Positions 16,631 to 28,365 are shown, counted from the stretch's first letter. The stretch is 64,000 nucleotides of DNA from an uncultured Ectothiorhodospiraceae bacterium (GCA_937141935.1 CAKZQS010000005.1:1-64000); one strand, 5' to 3'. Program-made: numbers and translations. The notes: generated by a model not told the origin, from the letters alone.

Positions 16631-17956
16631 ATGGACGCCACCGACCGCCTGGGCCGCATCGCCTTTCAGCTCGCCACCGGCGACGAGGATGCGCGGGCCT
16701 GCCGCGACATCGACGATGCCCAGTGCCGGGATCAGCCGCGCAACTTCGGGCTGACGCTGTTCGCGCTGACGGCCACCAAGGCCGGCGACGAGTTCGCCAG
16801 CGCGCGGCTGGTGCTGGCCTGGGTGATGGCCGCGGTTGGCGCGCCGGAGTTCATGCTGGCGCTGCTGGTGCCCATCCGCGAGTCCGGCGCGCTGCTGCCG
16901 CAGCTGGTGGTGGCGGCGATCATCCGCCGGCAGCCGCTGCGCAAGTGGTTCTGGGCCGCCGGCAGCGTGGCCCAGGGCCTGTGCGTGCTGGGCATGGCCG
17001 CCGTCGCCGTCACGCTGGAAGGCGCGGCCGCCGGCTGGGCGCTGCTGGGCCTGCTGACGCTGTTCGCGCTGGCCCGCGGCGTGTGCTCGGTGTCCTTCAA
17101 GGACGTGCTGGGCAAGACGGTGGACAAGGGCAAGCGCGGCTCGCTGACGGGCTGGGCCACCTCGACCGCGGGCTTTGCCGCCATCGGCGCCGGCCTGCTG
17201 ATGCAAAGCATGCAGGACGCCGGCGTGTCCGCCCTGGCGCTGCTGCTGGCCGCCGCGGGCACGCTGTGGCTGCTGGGCGCCGGCCTGTACGCGGCCGTGG
17301 CCGAAGAGCCAGGCGCCACCGAGGGCGGTGCCAACGCGCTGGGCGAGGCCCTGGCCTCGCTGCGCCTGCTGCGCGACGACGCGGCCTTCCGCCACTTCTG
17401 CATCACCCGCGCGCTTCTGCTGTCCACCGCGCTGGCCTTCCCCTTCTATGTGCTGCTGGCCAACCAGAGCAGCAACGGCGGCAGCGAGTCGGCCGGCGTG
17501 CTCGGCACCATGGTGGCTGCCAGCGGGCTGGCCGGGCTGCTGGCCGCGCCCTTCTGGGGGCGCTGGGCCGACCACTCCAGCCGCCAGGTGATGGTGGCCA
17601 GCGCGCTGCTGGCCGCGGCGCTGGGCGCCGTGACCGTGACGCTGGCGCAGAGCGGCTGGCTGGCCCAGGGTGGCGCGCTCGCCGGGGGCTGGACCTTCGT
17701 GCCGATCTATTTCGTCATGGCGGTCTCGCACCACGGCGTGCGCATCGCCCGCAGCACCTACCTGGTGGATCTGGGCGACAGCCAGACCCGGGCCGCCTAC
17801 ACCGCCGTCAGCAACACCCTGATCGGCGTGCTGCTGCTGCTGGGCAGCAGCGTCGGGCTGCTGGCCGAATGGCTGGGCGCGAGCGGGGTGATTGCCATCC
17901 TGTCCGGCGTGGCCCTGCTGGCGGCCGCCAGCGCCTGGCGTTTGCAAGAGGTCTGA
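16631..17956 (+). CDS. MFS-type membrane transporter
   Basis: A 441-residue protein with 11-12 predicted membrane helices. The first 55 residues are hydrophilic and Asp/Arg-rich. Helix-rich segments carry patterns seen in the major facilitator superfamily, including APFWGRWADHSSRQVM (about residues 305-320), which matches the cytoplasmic loop motif between helices 8 and 9. The first half has the related GKTVDKGKRGSLTGW. The substrate cannot be inferred. The next gene starts two bases after the stop, so the two are cotranscribed. Confidence 0.78.
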   Translation: MDATDRLGRIAFQLATGDEDARACRDIDDAQCRDQPRNFGLTLFALTATKAGDEFASARLVLAWVMAAVGAPEFMLALLVPIRESGALLPQLVVAAIIRRQPLRKWFWAAGSVAQGLCVLGMAAVAVTLEGAAAGWALLGLLTLFALARGVCSVSFKDVLGKTVDKGKRGSLTGWATSTAGFAAIGAGLLMQSMQDAGVSALALLLAAAGTLWLLGAGLYAAVAEEPGATEGGANALGEALASLRLLRDDAAFRHFCITRALLLSTALAFPFYVLLANQSSNGGSESAGVLGTMVAASGLAGLLAAPFWGRWADHSSRQVMVASALLAAALGAVTVTLAQSGWLAQGGALAGGWTFVPIYFVMAVSHHGVRIARSTYLVDLGDSQTRAAYTAVSNTLIGVLLLLGSSVGLLAEWLGASGVIAILSGVALLAAASAWRLQEV

Positions 17957-17958
17957 AG

Positions 17959-18912
17959 ATGAGCCGAGTCCGCCCCCCTTCCCCCCACCGTCTGCCGCTG
18001 TGGGCCGCACTGCTCGGCGGCGCGCTGCTGTTGGCCGCCTGTGGTGGCGGCGGTGGCCGGCCCACGCCGCCTCCCGGCGGCGCGCTGCCGCTGCAGGAGG
18101 GGCCCTTCGCGCTGCTGGTCTTCAGCCGCACCAGCGGCTTTCGCCATACCTCGATCGAGGTCGGCCAGCAGGCGCTGCGCGAGCTGGCGGCCGAGAACGA
18201 CTTCGCGGTCGATTTCACCGAGGACCCCAGCGTGTTCACGCCCGAGGGCCTGGCGCCCTATGCCGCGGTGCTGTGGCTGAACACCACGCTGACCGTGCTC
18301 GACGAGCCCAGCCAGCGCCAGGCCTTTGAGGACTTCATCGCCGCCGGCGGCGGCTATGTCGGCGTGCATTCGGCCGCCGACACCGAATACGACTGGCCCT
18401 TTTACGGCGAGCTGGTCGGCGCCTACTTTTTGGCCCACCCGGTGCTGAACCAGCCGGGCACGCTGTATGTCGAGGACCCCGGCCACCCCAGCACCGACCA
18501 CCTGGGCCCGCAGTGGTCGCTGCCGCTGGAGGAGTTCTACAGCTTTCGCACGAACCCCCGCGAGGAGGTGCGCGTGCTGCTGCGGCTGGAGGAATCCGGC
18601 CTGATCCAGGACCCCAACACCAGCTGCGACCCCAGCGGGCCGACGTTCCCGCAGGGCTACAGCGCGGTCATGGGCGACCACCCGCTGGCCTGGTGCCACG
18701 ACCGCCTGGGCGGGCGCGCCTGGTACACGGCGCTGGGCCACGAGGCCTATCTGTACCAGTTGCCCGATTTTCGCGAGCACCTGCTCGAGGGCATCCTGAC
18801 CGCCACCCGGCGGGCGCCGGCGCAGTGCGCGCCGCTGCCGCCGCCACCCGACCTGCCGCCCTACCAGCCACCCGTGCTCGAAGGCTGCGAAAACCAGCTG
18901 CTCCCCGGATAA
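17959..18912 (+). CDS. ThuA-like domain lipoprotein
   Basis: A 317-residue predicted lipoprotein. The signal ends in LLLAAC (Cys about 31) followed by a Gly/Pro-rich linker. The ThuA-like glutamine-amidotransferase-fold domain fills residues 50-280, with [15 protein letters not shown] at the start, [20 protein letters not shown] in the middle and the ending [13 protein letters not shown]. ThuA domains occur in trehalose-utilisation clusters and in secreted glycosidase-like proteins, but their reaction is unclear. The C-terminal 40 residues are Pro-rich with two Cys. ATG 17959 lies two bases after the MFS stop. Confidence 0.83.
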   Translation: MSRVRPPSPHRLPLWAALLGGALLLAACGGGGGRPTPPPGGALPLQEGPFALLVFSRTSGFRHTSIEVGQQALRELAAENDFAVDFTEDPSVFTPEGLAPYAAVLWLNTTLTVLDEPSQRQAFEDFIAAGGGYVGVHSAADTEYDWPFYGELVGAYFLAHPVLNQPGTLYVEDPGHPSTDHLGPQWSLPLEEFYSFRTNPREEVRVLLRLEESGLIQDPNTSCDPSGPTFPQGYSAVMGDHPLAWCHDRLGGRAWYTALGHEAYLYQLPDFREHLLEGILTATRRAPAQCAPLPPPPDLPPYQPPVLEGCENQLLPG

Positions 18913-18918
18913 GCCACC

Positions 18919-19362
18919 ATGCCCCCCATCCCCGCCACCGAATTCACCCCGGTCAGCGCGCTGCTCGGCGGCCTGCTGATCGGCCTGGCCGCGCTGCTGC
19001 TGATGGCCGGCACCGGGCGCATTGCCGGCATCAGCGGCATCGTGGGCAACCTGCCGGAAACCCGCGGCGCCGAGGCCGGCTGGCGGCTGCTGTTCTTGGC
19101 CGGCCTGCTGGTCGGCGCGGCCCTGTGGGTCCATGCCGGCCCGCCCGGCGCGGTCGCGGTGGAACTGGTCGGCGGCGCGCCGCTGCTGTTGCTGGCCGGC
19201 CTGCTGGTCGGCGCCGGCACCCGGCTGGGCAGCGGCTGCACCTCCGGGCATGGCGTCTGCGGCATCGGCCGGCGCTCGCCGCGCTCGCTGGCGGCCACGG
19301 CGACCTTCATGGCGGTGGCGGCGCTGACCGTCTACCTCGTGCACCACCTGCTGGGGGCCTAG
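18919..19362 (+). CDS. YeeE/YedE family membrane protein, half 1
   Basis: A 147-residue four-helix membrane protein of the YeeE/YedE (DUF395, sulfur transport) family. The family signature [20 protein letters not shown] lies near residues 95-114, with the conserved Cys that in YeeE handles thiosulfate. N-terminal [15 protein letters not shown] is typical. Here the ancestral fused protein is split into two genes, this and the next, one base apart. Such pairs commonly accompany persulfide dioxygenase and ArsR-type regulators; a persulfide dioxygenase gene lies about 8 kb away in this window. Confidence 0.85.
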   Translation: MPPIPATEFTPVSALLGGLLIGLAALLLMAGTGRIAGISGIVGNLPETRGAEAGWRLLFLAGLLVGAALWVHAGPPGAVAVELVGGAPLLLLAGLLVGAGTRLGSGCTSGHGVCGIGRRSPRSLAATATFMAVAALTVYLVHHLLGA

Positions 19363-19363
19363 G

Positions 19364-19786
19364 GTGGGCCTGCTGCTGCCGGCGCTGGCCGGCCTGCTCT
19401 TCGGCCTGGGCCTGGCCGTGTCGCAGATGATGAACCCGGCCAAGGTGCTGAACTTTCTGGACCTCGCCGGCAACTGGGATCCCTCGCTGGCGCTGGTGAT
19501 GGGCGGGGCGCTGGCGGTGACGCTGCCCGGCTTCGCCTGGCTGCGCGGGCGGCCCCGGCCCTGGGCGGCGCCGCGCTTCGCCTGGCCGCAGGCCACCGAC
19601 ATCGACGCCCCGCTGCTCGGCGGCGCGGCGCTGTTCGGGCTGGGCTGGGGGCTGTCGGGCCTGTGCCCCGGCCCGGCGCTGGCGGGCCTGGTGACCGGCC
19701 AGCCGCTGCTGTTTGGCTTTGTGCTGGCGCTGCTGGTCGGCTACCGCGGCACCGCCTGGCTGCAAGGCCGAGCCCGCGCTGCCTAG
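19364..19786 (+). CDS. DUF6691/YeeE-like membrane protein, half 2
   Basis: A 140-residue membrane protein, partner of the preceding YeeE/YedE half. It starts with GTG at 19364, right after the TAG of its partner. It has four helices, the opening [23 protein letters not shown] that is typical of this half, and the signature [18 protein letters not shown] (about residues 90-107) with the conserved Cys. Together the halves should form a small sulfur-compound channel. It ends in a 4-base overlap with the convergent FadL gene. Confidence 0.85.
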   Translation: MGLLLPALAGLLFGLGLAVSQMMNPAKVLNFLDLAGNWDPSLALVMGGALAVTLPGFAWLRGRPRPWAAPRFAWPQATDIDAPLLGGAALFGLGWGLSGLCPGPALAGLVTGQPLLFGFVLALLVGYRGTAWLQGRARAA

Positions 19787-21387
19787 TAGCGCCAGCGGGC
19801 GCCGACCGTCAGCTCGTACTGGCGCATGTTCAGCTGCAGCGTCTGGTCATTGGGGTCGGCGCCAAAGGCGGCGACTTCGCCACCGCCCAGGCCCGCCAGT
19901 GCCGCGGCGTCCAGCGTCACGTTGGACAGCGGGTTGGGCCCGCGCACCGGGTTCTGCGGCGCGTACATGCCGGCGAGTTCCAGCGCGAAGCCGGGCGAGA
20001 GCTGCCAGGCGAAGCCGGCGGTGTAGTGCTCGGCAATGACGCCGGTGGCCACCACGTTGAACAGCACCGCGCTGCTGGGAATCGGCTGGCGCGAGCGCGA
20101 ATAACCCAGCCGCAGCGCGTAGTCGCCCCAGGTGTACTGGTAGCCGTACTTGTGCACGCGCATGTCACGCCAGCCGAAGCCGGGGCCGGTGGCGGCGCCC
20201 AGGCAGCTCGGGCTGTCGGCGCTGCTGCCCAGCAGCCGCGGCAGCGCGCAGTTGTTGACGAAGTCGTTGGGGTCAAAGGGCGCGCCCACAGAGGCGACCT
20301 CGCTGTAGGCGATGTGCTGGAAGTCGTAGAGCAGGCTGTGGCGCGCGCCCAGCTGCAGCGCCAGCCCCAGGTTCCAGCTGGGCGGGATGTCGAAGTCGCC
20401 CTGCTCGGCAAACAGGCCCTTGTAGTCGTCGAAAGGGCTCATCCAGATGCGCGACTGCCAGGAGCCGCCCAGCGTCAGCCCGGGCAGCAGCTCGGCCATC
20501 GCTCCCACACGGTAGCCGCCGCCATAGGCCAGCTCGTGGCCGCGCTCGGATACGTTGCCGGGGTCGTTGGAGAAACGGGCGAAGGCCTTGAGGCCCTGCG
20601 CGGCGAAGCGGTTCAGCGCGAAGATCGGCGCCACGCCCAGCGCGATGCGCCCGCCCACCTTCGCCGCCAGCGAGGGCACCAGGAAGACCTGCGCCATGTC
20701 GGCGCCCAGCCGCGAGGTGCCGCGGCCGCAGAACTCGGCCGGGTCGTTGCTGCCGGCGCGCGGCGCACCGCCGCCAAAACTGCCCTCGCAGCGCGCCTCC
20801 AGCAGCGGGATGTTCTGGGCGAAGACCGAGCTGTGATCCAGGTATTCGGTGTTCAGCCCGCCGTTGCCGTACATCGCCACGCCCCAGTTGCCCCAGTCAC
20901 CCAGGCGGCGGCTGTAGCTGACCGCGGGGATCGGGTAGTACTCGTTGTGGCTGCGCACCTCGCTGGTGGGGTCGATCGTGAAGATGCCCGCCTGCGCGCC
21001 GGCGCCGCGCTCGCTGGCGGCGTAGTCGCGGATCGGCCGGAACAGCGAGAAGGTGGCCTCGAAGGCATCGCCCACAAAGGCCATGCCGGCGGGGTTGATG
21101 GTCACGATCAGCGCATCGCCGGGGTAGGCCGTGCCGGCGCCGCCCAGCGCCTTCTGGCTGACGCTGTAGCCATGGGCGAAATAGCCATTGGTGGCCTGCG
21201 CGGGGCTGGGCAGGGCCAGGCCCAGCAACAGCGCCAGCGCGACGGCGGCGACGCGACCCGGCGCCGTGGCCAGGGCCGGGGTCGGAACCGGTGCCGGTGC
21301 CGGAACCGGGGCCGGAACCGGGGCCGTGTTCGGCCGACGGCGGAGCAGCCTTGAGGAGCGGTGGGCGGGGGGAGTTTGGCGACGCAT
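19783..21387 (-). CDS. FadL/OmpP1 family outer-membrane transporter
   Basis: A 534-residue barrel that imports hydrophobic compounds such as fatty acids or aromatics. The mature N-terminus TNGYFAHGYSVSQKALGGAG and the NPAGMAF segment are the FadL hatch signatures. The C-terminus ends in aromatic RWRY. The signal core (AAVALALLLGLALPSPAQA) is preceded by about 45 residues that include a Pro/Ala/Val repeat encoded by a CCGGTT/CCGGCA-type hexamer run (about 21257-21325). No start codon lies closer to the signal core, so this long leader is either real or the translation start is unusual. It diverges from the sugar ABC operon. Confidence 0.87.
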   Translation of the reverse strand: MRRQTPPAHRSSRLLRRRPNTAPVPAPVPAPAPVPTPALATAPGRVAAVALALLLGLALPSPAQATNGYFAHGYSVSQKALGGAGTAYPGDALIVTINPAGMAFVGDAFEATFSLFRPIRDYAASERGAGAQAGIFTIDPTSEVRSHNEYYPIPAVSYSRRLGDWGNWGVAMYGNGGLNTEYLDHSSVFAQNIPLLEARCEGSFGGGAPRAGSNDPAEFCGRGTSRLGADMAQVFLVPSLAAKVGGRIALGVAPIFALNRFAAQGLKAFARFSNDPGNVSERGHELAYGGGYRVGAMAELLPGLTLGGSWQSRIWMSPFDDYKGLFAEQGDFDIPPSWNLGLALQLGARHSLLYDFQHIAYSEVASVGAPFDPNDFVNNCALPRLLGSSADSPSCLGAATGPGFGWRDMRVHKYGYQYTWGDYALRLGYSRSRQPIPSSAVLFNVVATGVIAEHYTAGFAWQLSPGFALELAGMYAPQNPVRGPNPLSNVTLDAAALAGLGGGEVAAFGADPNDQTLQLNMRQYELTVGARWRY

Positions 21388-21546
21388 GGCTAGGGCCGGG
21401 CGCGGGGCCCGAATCGGTGTGCGCGCGCAGTTTAAATTCGCCTGCGGAATAAGCGTTGCTTGTTTTTAGAACGAATTGGCATGATGTCTGCAAGCCGCAG
21501 CGCTGCCCACGCTGACAGCCCCGCCGCCACAGGCGACCATAGACCC

Positions 21547-22376
21547 ATGCGCCCCCGCCTTGCCCCGCCCCCCGCCGCGACCGCCCTGCTGCGCGCGCTG
21601 CTGCTGGCCGTGCTGCTGCTGCCCTTCCTGGCGCCGCTGCTGCTGACGCTGGCCGGCTCGCTGCACCCGCCGGGGCGCGTGCCCACGGCCGGCGCGCTGT
21701 GGCCGGAGGAGCCGGGCCTGGCGGCCTATGCCGCGGCCTTTGCCCTGCTGCCGCTGGCGCGCGGGCTGGCCAACTCGGCGCTGGTGGCCCTGCTCTACCT
21801 GCCGCTGGCCCTGAGCGTCGCCGCCTGCGGCGCCTACGGGCTGTGCCAGATGGGGCCGCGGGCGCGGGCCTGGTCCCTGGCGCTGCTGGTGCTGGCGGCC
21901 TCGGTGCCGGCGGCCGTGACCTGGCTGCCACGCTTCTGGGCCTTCCACCAACTGGGCTGGGCCGACACCTGGCTGCCGCTGCTGGCGCCGGCGCTGTACG
22001 GCGGCAGCCCGCTGCTGCTGCTGCTCTATTACGTGGCGATGCGGCACGTGCCGCAAAGCCAGATCGACGCCGCCCGCCTCGAGGGCCTGGGCCACGCCGC
22101 CGTGCTGTGGCGCGTGGTGCTGCCGCAGGTGCGGCCGGCGACCTATGCCGTGGCCGTGCTGGCACTGGCCTGGTGCTGGGCCAGCTTCGAGGCCGCGCAG
22201 CTCTACCTGCAAAGCCCGCAGATGCAGACGGCGCCAGCGCTGCTGTACCAACTGGAGCTGCTCGGCGCCAGCCACCGCGCCGCCCTGCTGGCCGCCGCCG
22301 CGGTGCTGGCGGCGCCGATGCTGCTGCTGGCGCTGTGGCTGCCCGCGGCGCTGGACCGATCCCTGGAGGAGCATTG

Positions 22377-22377
<1 letters not shown>
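21547..22377 (+). CDS. Sugar-type ABC transporter permease, MalG-like
   Basis: A 276-residue inner-membrane permease with six helices. The coupling EAA loop is DAARLEGLGHAAVLWRVVLPQ (about residues 176-196), matching the second-permease (MalG) type. It is the first of four genes joined by TGATG overlaps. The ATG at 21547 is followed by a normal cytoplasmic start; ATGs at 21481 and 21484 in the same frame are alternatives. The upstream region to the FadL gene includes an A/T-rich stretch (about 21429-21475) likely to contain promoters for both directions. Confidence 0.85.
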
Positions 22378-23908
<1,531 letters not shown>

Positions 23909-23909
<1 letters not shown>

Positions 23910-25024
23910 TGGCCGGCTTGCAGATCCGCGGCCTGTGCGTGGACTACGGCACCCGCCGCGTCATCGACGGGCTGGACCTGGATGCGCAGCCCGGCGCCTT
24001 TGTCGCCCTGCTCGGCGAATCCGGCAGCGGCAAGTCCTCGCTGCTGCGCGCCATCGCCGGCCTGCAGGCCCCGGCCGCCGGCAGCGTGCATTTTGGCGGC
24101 CAGGCGCTGGACCCGCTGCCGCCCGGCCGGCGCGAAATCGCCATGGTCTTTCAGGACCATGCGCTGCTGCCGCAGCTCGACGTGATCGGCAACCTGACGC
24201 TGGGCCTGCGCGCCCGGGGCGTGGGCGCCGCCGAGGCCACGCGCCAGGCCACCGCGGCGGCGCAGCGGCTGGGGCTGGAACCGCTGCTTGCGCGCCGCGC
24301 CAGCACGCTCTCGGGTGGGGAGGCGCAGCGGGTCGCGCTGGGGCGGGCGCTGCTGCGCCAGGCCAAGCTGGTGCTGATGGACGAGCCGCTGTCGGCGCTG
24401 GATGCGCCGCTGCGCGCGCGCCTGCGCGAGGAGCTGCTGGCGCTGCACCGCGAGCAGGGCTGGACCACGCTCTATGTGACCCACGACCAGGCCGAGGCCT
24501 TGGCCATGGGCGACCAGCTTGGCCTGCTGGAGGGCGGGCGCCTGCTGCAGTACGGCCCGCCGGCCCAGGTCTACAGCCGCCCGGCCTCGCTGGCCGCGGC
24601 GCGCTTTCTGGGCCAGCCGCCAATGGCGATCCATCCGCTGGAGGGCGAGCCCGGCGCCTGGCGCTGGTTGGGCCAGCCGCTGCCGGGCACGCTGGCGGCC
24701 GATCAGCCCCCCGGCCGTGTGCTGGCCGGGCTGCGGCCGGAGGCGCTGCACGTGCAGGGCTCGCGCTGGCAGCCGCCGCGGCCGCCGGATCTGCAATGGC
24801 AGGCGCGGGTGACGGGCGTGGAGAACGCCGGCGAATCGCTGCGCCTGCGCCTGCGCCTGGAGGTCGACGGCCAGCGGCTGGATGCCCGCGACGCCCCGGA
24901 GGCCGGCCACGCCGCCGGAGACACGCTGCAGCTCGGGGCGCATTCGGCCGACCTGCGCCTGTTCGACGCCGACAGCGGCCAGGCGCTGGAGCCCGACATC
25001 ACGACGTCCGGGGCCGCCGCCTGA
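23909..25024 (+). CDS. Sugar-type ABC transporter ATPase (UgpC/MalK family)
   Basis: A 371-residue ATPase. Walker A is GESGSGKSS (about 36-44), the signature LSGGEAQRVALGRALLR, Walker B LVLMDEPLSALDAPLR and the switch VTHDQAEALAMG. A C-terminal TOBE-like regulatory region (about 240-365) ends the protein, as in MalK-type subunits. It energises the flanking permeases. It overlaps both neighbours by one base (TGATG). Confidence 0.9.
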
Positions 25025-25872
25025 TGCGCGCGGGCGGCGCCCACTACGCGCTGCCGGCGCTGGCCGGCACGCTGCTGCTGTTGCTGCTGCCGATGCTGGC
25101 CACGCTGGCGCTGGCGCTGTTCCGCTTTGACAGCCTGTCGGCGCCGCAATGGGTGGGGCTGGAGCAGCTGCGTGCGCTGGCCGCCGACCCGCTGTACCGG
25201 CAGGCGCTGCACAACTCGCTGCTGCTGGTGGCGCTGGCCGTGCCGCTGCGGCTGGGCCTGGCGCTGCTGCTGGGCCTGCTGCTGGCGCGGCGCGAGCCGC
25301 TGGCGCAGGCCGCGCTGGCGCCGGTGCTGCTGCCGGTGGTGCTGCCCGGCATCGTCTGGGCCCTGGCCTGGCTGTGGCTGCTGAGCCCCAGCCACGGCCC
25401 GCTGGCCACCTGGCTCGACCGCGACACCACCGCCTGGCTGCTCAGCGCGCCGGGGGCGCGGCTGTCGGTGATCCTGGTGCTGACGCTGCTGGTCGGCGAG
25501 TTGGTGCTGATCCTGCGCGCGGCGCGGCGGCTGATTCCGCAGCGCCACTACGAGGTCTGCGCGTTGGAGGGCGCCTCGCCCTTCTTCGCCCTGCGCCGGG
25601 TCACGCTGCCGGCGCTGCGGCCGGTGCTGGGCCTGCTGGCGCTGCGCGACCTGGCGCTGTGCCTGCAGCTGAGCTTTTTGCCGGCGTTGATCATCACCAA
25701 GACCGGCCCGCAGTTCGCCACGCTGTACCTGCCCTATTACGGCTGGCAGAACGCCTTTGAGTACCTGCGCTTTGGCTATGCCGCGGCGGTCAACTCGGCG
25801 CTGGTGCTGCTGGTGCTGGCCGGCCTGGCCGGGCAGCTGTGGCTGCTGCGGCGCTGGCAGCCGCCGCGCTAG
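25024..25872 (+). CDS. Sugar-type ABC transporter permease, MalF-like
   Basis: A 282-residue permease with six helices and the EAA loop CALEGASPFFALRRVTLPAL (about 179-198). It is the MalF-type partner of the first permease, but is placed last in the operon instead of next to it. It has no large periplasmic loop. The order permease-binding protein-ATPase-permease is uncommon for this family. Confidence 0.87.
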   Translation: MRAGGAHYALPALAGTLLLLLLPMLATLALALFRFDSLSAPQWVGLEQLRALAADPLYRQALHNSLLLVALAVPLRLGLALLLGLLLARREPLAQAALAPVLLPVVLPGIVWALAWLWLLSPSHGPLATWLDRDTTAWLLSAPGARLSVILVLTLLVGELVLILRAARRLIPQRHYEVCALEGASPFFALRRVTLPALRPVLGLLALRDLALCLQLSFLPALIITKTGPQFATLYLPYYGWQNAFEYLRFGYAAAVNSALVLLVLAGLAGQLWLLRRWQPPR

Positions 25873-25935
25873 GGCGCGGCCCGCATCTCCGCCACACCCG
25901 CGGCACCCGCCGCACCCGCCGCACCCGCCGCTCCG

Positions 25936-27675
25936 TCAGCCTGCCGCGGCGCCGCGATCCTGCTCCAGCGCCGCCACGGCCGCGTGGGTCGACAGGTGGA
26001 TGCGGCCCTCGAGCCGCCGCGCCAGCCGGCCCTGGCGCAAGCGATCCATCACCGGCCCCTTGACCTCGGCCAGGTGCAGCCGCAGGCCGCGCTCCTCCAG
26101 GCTGTGCGCCCAGGCCTCCAGCGCCTCCTCGGCGCTGGCATCGATGGCGCTGACGGCCGAGAGCACCAGCACCAGGTCGCGCACCACGGCCGGCCCGCCG
26201 GCGGCGGCCAGCTCGGCCTCCAGCCGATCCTCCACGGCGGCGATGTTGGCGAAGTACAGCGACTCGTCCACCCGCAGCAGCAGCAGCCCCGGGCTCTGCT
26301 CGACCGCATGCCGGCGCGGGTTGCGGAAGTGCTCGGTGCCCGGCACGCGGCCCAGCGCGGTGATATGCGGGCGCATGGTGCGGCGCAGGGCCTGGCCCAG
26401 CGCCAGCAGCACGCCCACCAGCAGCCCGGCCTCGATGCCCAGCAGCAGCACGCCGGCCAGCGTGATCGCCAGCGCCAGCGCCTCGCGGCGGTCGTAGCGG
26501 TAGATCTCGGCGGCCCGGCGCCAGTCCAGCAGCGCGACGACGGCGACGATGATGATGGCGGCCAGCACGCCGCGTGGCAGCAGGGCGAGCACGCCGCTGC
26601 CAAGCAGCGCCAGCGCGCCCACGGCGAAGGCCGCGATGACGCCGGCCAGCTGCGTGCGCGCGCCCGCCTGGGCATTGACCACCGAGCGCGAAAAGCTGCC
26701 GGCCACCGGCATGGCGCTGCTGAAGGCGGCCGCCAGGTTGGCCAGCCCCAGCGCGCCAAGCTCGGCATCCGGGCGCACGGCCTCACGCCGGCGCGCCGCC
26801 AGCACCCGGGCCACGGCGATGGACTCGACAAAGGCCACCAGCGCGATCAATGCGGCCGAGGGCAGCAGCGCGCGCCACAGGCCGGCGTCGGCCAGCGCGG
26901 GCAGGTCCACCGCCGGCGCCGCCCAGTCCAGGGGGCCGACGAGCTGCAAGCGCGCGCGGGCGGCCTCGGGCAGCAGGGCCACGGCCAGCAGGGCCAGCAG
27001 CACGACCACCAGCGGCAGCGTGCGCAGCGTGGTGTCGATGGCGTCGGCGCCCAGGCGCGCGCGCCTCAGCGCGGCCGCCCACAGCGGCCGGGCGAGCAAC
27101 ATCAGCATGGCCAGCAGGCCCGGCGCCGCGGCCAGCGGGTCCACCCGCGGCAGCGCGGCCACCACGGCCTGAAGCGTGGCCAGCGGGCCGGCGCGCGGCA
27201 GCGCCAGCCCCAGCAATGGCGCGAGCTGGCTGAGCAGGATCAGCAGCGCGGCGCCGGCCGTAAAGCCCAGCAACACCGGGTGGCTGATCAGCGCGACCAG
27301 CCCGCCCCAGCGCAGCCCGCGCAGCAACAGCAGCAGCAGGCCCACCTCGGCCGCCAGAATCACGGCCGCGGTGCTGACCAGGGCGGCCTCCGGCGCGTGC
27401 CGCGCCAGGGCCTCGGCCACCATCAGCGCGGCCACGGCCACCGGCCCCACCGCCAACGCCCGGCTGCGGCCGAACAGGGCGTAGACGATGGCCGGCAGCA
27501 GGCTGGCCAGCACGCCGGCGCGTGCCGGCAGGCCGGCCAGCTGCGCATAGGCCAGCGCCTGCGGCAGCAGCAGCGCCGCCGTCAGCAGGCCGGCGGCGAC
27601 ATCATCGCGGCGCGGCCGGCTGTCCGGCCGGCGCAGGTCGGCCAGCAGCGGCAGGGCGCCGAGCCGCAGGCGCAT
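25936..27675 (-). CDS. SulP family anion transporter with STAS domain
   Basis: A 579-residue transporter for sulfate, bicarbonate or related anions. The first 420 residues carry about 12-14 helices, including the family motif LPQALAYAQLAGLPARAGV (about 36-54) and SRALAVGPVAV. A C-terminal STAS domain runs from about 455 to 560 with VLVLSAVSAIDASAEEALE. It begins at the base after the stop of the persulfide dioxygenase gene, so the two form an operon. That link favours export or import of sulfite or sulfate, but this is inference. Between its end and the ABC operon (25873-25935) lies a short run of CACCCGCCG repeats. Confidence 0.88.
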   Translation of the reverse strand: MRLRLGALPLLADLRRPDSRPRRDDVAAGLLTAALLLPQALAYAQLAGLPARAGVLASLLPAIVYALFGRSRALAVGPVAVAALMVAEALARHAPEAALVSTAAVILAAEVGLLLLLLRGLRWGGLVALISHPVLLGFTAGAALLILLSQLAPLLGLALPRAGPLATLQAVVAALPRVDPLAAAPGLLAMLMLLARPLWAAALRRARLGADAIDTTLRTLPLVVVLLALLAVALLPEAARARLQLVGPLDWAAPAVDLPALADAGLWRALLPSAALIALVAFVESIAVARVLAARRREAVRPDAELGALGLANLAAAFSSAMPVAGSFSRSVVNAQAGARTQLAGVIAAFAVGALALLGSGVLALLPRGVLAAIIIVAVVALLDWRRAAEIYRYDRREALALAITLAGVLLLGIEAGLLVGVLLALGQALRRTMRPHITALGRVPGTEHFRNPRRHAVEQSPGLLLLRVDESLYFANIAAVEDRLEAELAAAGGPAVVRDLVLVLSAVSAIDASAEEALEAWAHSLEERGLRLHLAEVKGPVMDRLRQGRLARRLEGRIHLSTHAAVAALEQDRGAAAG

Positions 27676-28365
27676 TCAGTTCTGGCCGCAGGCCAGGTTG
27701 GCGGGGATGGCCACATCCATCAGCTTGGGGTCGGGCAGGTCCAGCGCCTGCATCAGCGCGATGTATTCGGCCTCGCTGCGCCCCGCCAGGCGCGGGTTGT
27801 GGCGGCGCTCCTCGCCGATGCTGGAGACCGTCCAGCCCTTGTAGTCATGCGCCGGGTACACGGCGCAGCTGTCGGGCAGCGCGAACAGCACCCGGGTGAT
27901 CGAATCCCAGGAGCGCGCCGGGTCGCCGCCCTGGAAGTCGGTGCGCCCGGTGCCGCGGATCAGCAGCACATCGCCGGTGAACACGGCGGCGTTGTCGCCC
28001 AGCACGAAGCTGTAGGACTCGTCGGTATGCCCCGGGGTGTACAGCGCGCGCAGCGTGAGGCCGTCGATGCGCAGGCACTCGCCGTCGCGTACGCGCTCGG
28101 ACACGCATTCGGCCTGGCTCTGCGCGCCCATGATGGTGGCGCAGCCGGTGGCGTCGCGCAGCCCGCCCAGCGCGGTGACGTGGTCGGCGTGGGTGTGGGT
28201 GTCCAACGCGCGCACCAGGCGCAGGTCCAGCTCGGCGATCAGCTGCAGGTAGGCCGGGATCTGCTCGCGCACCGGGTCGATCAGCAGGGCCTCGCGGCCC
28301 GGGCCCGAGGCGAGCAGGTAGGTGTAGGTGGAGGACTGGGCGTCGAAGAGTTGCCGGAACAGCAT
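27676..28365 (-). CDS. Persulfide dioxygenase (ETHE1/Blh-like MBL-fold)
   Basis: A 229-residue metallo-beta-lactamase-fold protein. Iron ligands are THTHADH (about residues 56-62), YTPGHTDES, FTGDVLL and YPAHDYKG. The segment GTGRTDFQGGD is the glutathione-persulfide site of ETHE1-like enzymes, which oxidise GSSH to sulfite. It has a strong ribosome site (TTAGGAGG) before ATG 28365. It leads an operon with SulP, a possible exit for sulfite or sulfate. The upstream palindrome fits control by an ArsR-type persulfide sensor such as BigR, although no such gene is in this window. Confidence 0.88.
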   Translation of the reverse strand: MLFRQLFDAQSSTYTYLLASGPGREALLIDPVREQIPAYLQLIAELDLRLVRALDTHTHADHVTALGGLRDATGCATIMGAQSQAECVSERVRDGECLRIDGLTLRALYTPGHTDESYSFVLGDNAAVFTGDVLLIRGTGRTDFQGGDPARSWDSITRVLFALPDSCAVYPAHDYKGWTVSSIGEERRHNPRLAGRSEAEYIALMQALDLPDPKLMDVAIPANLACGQN

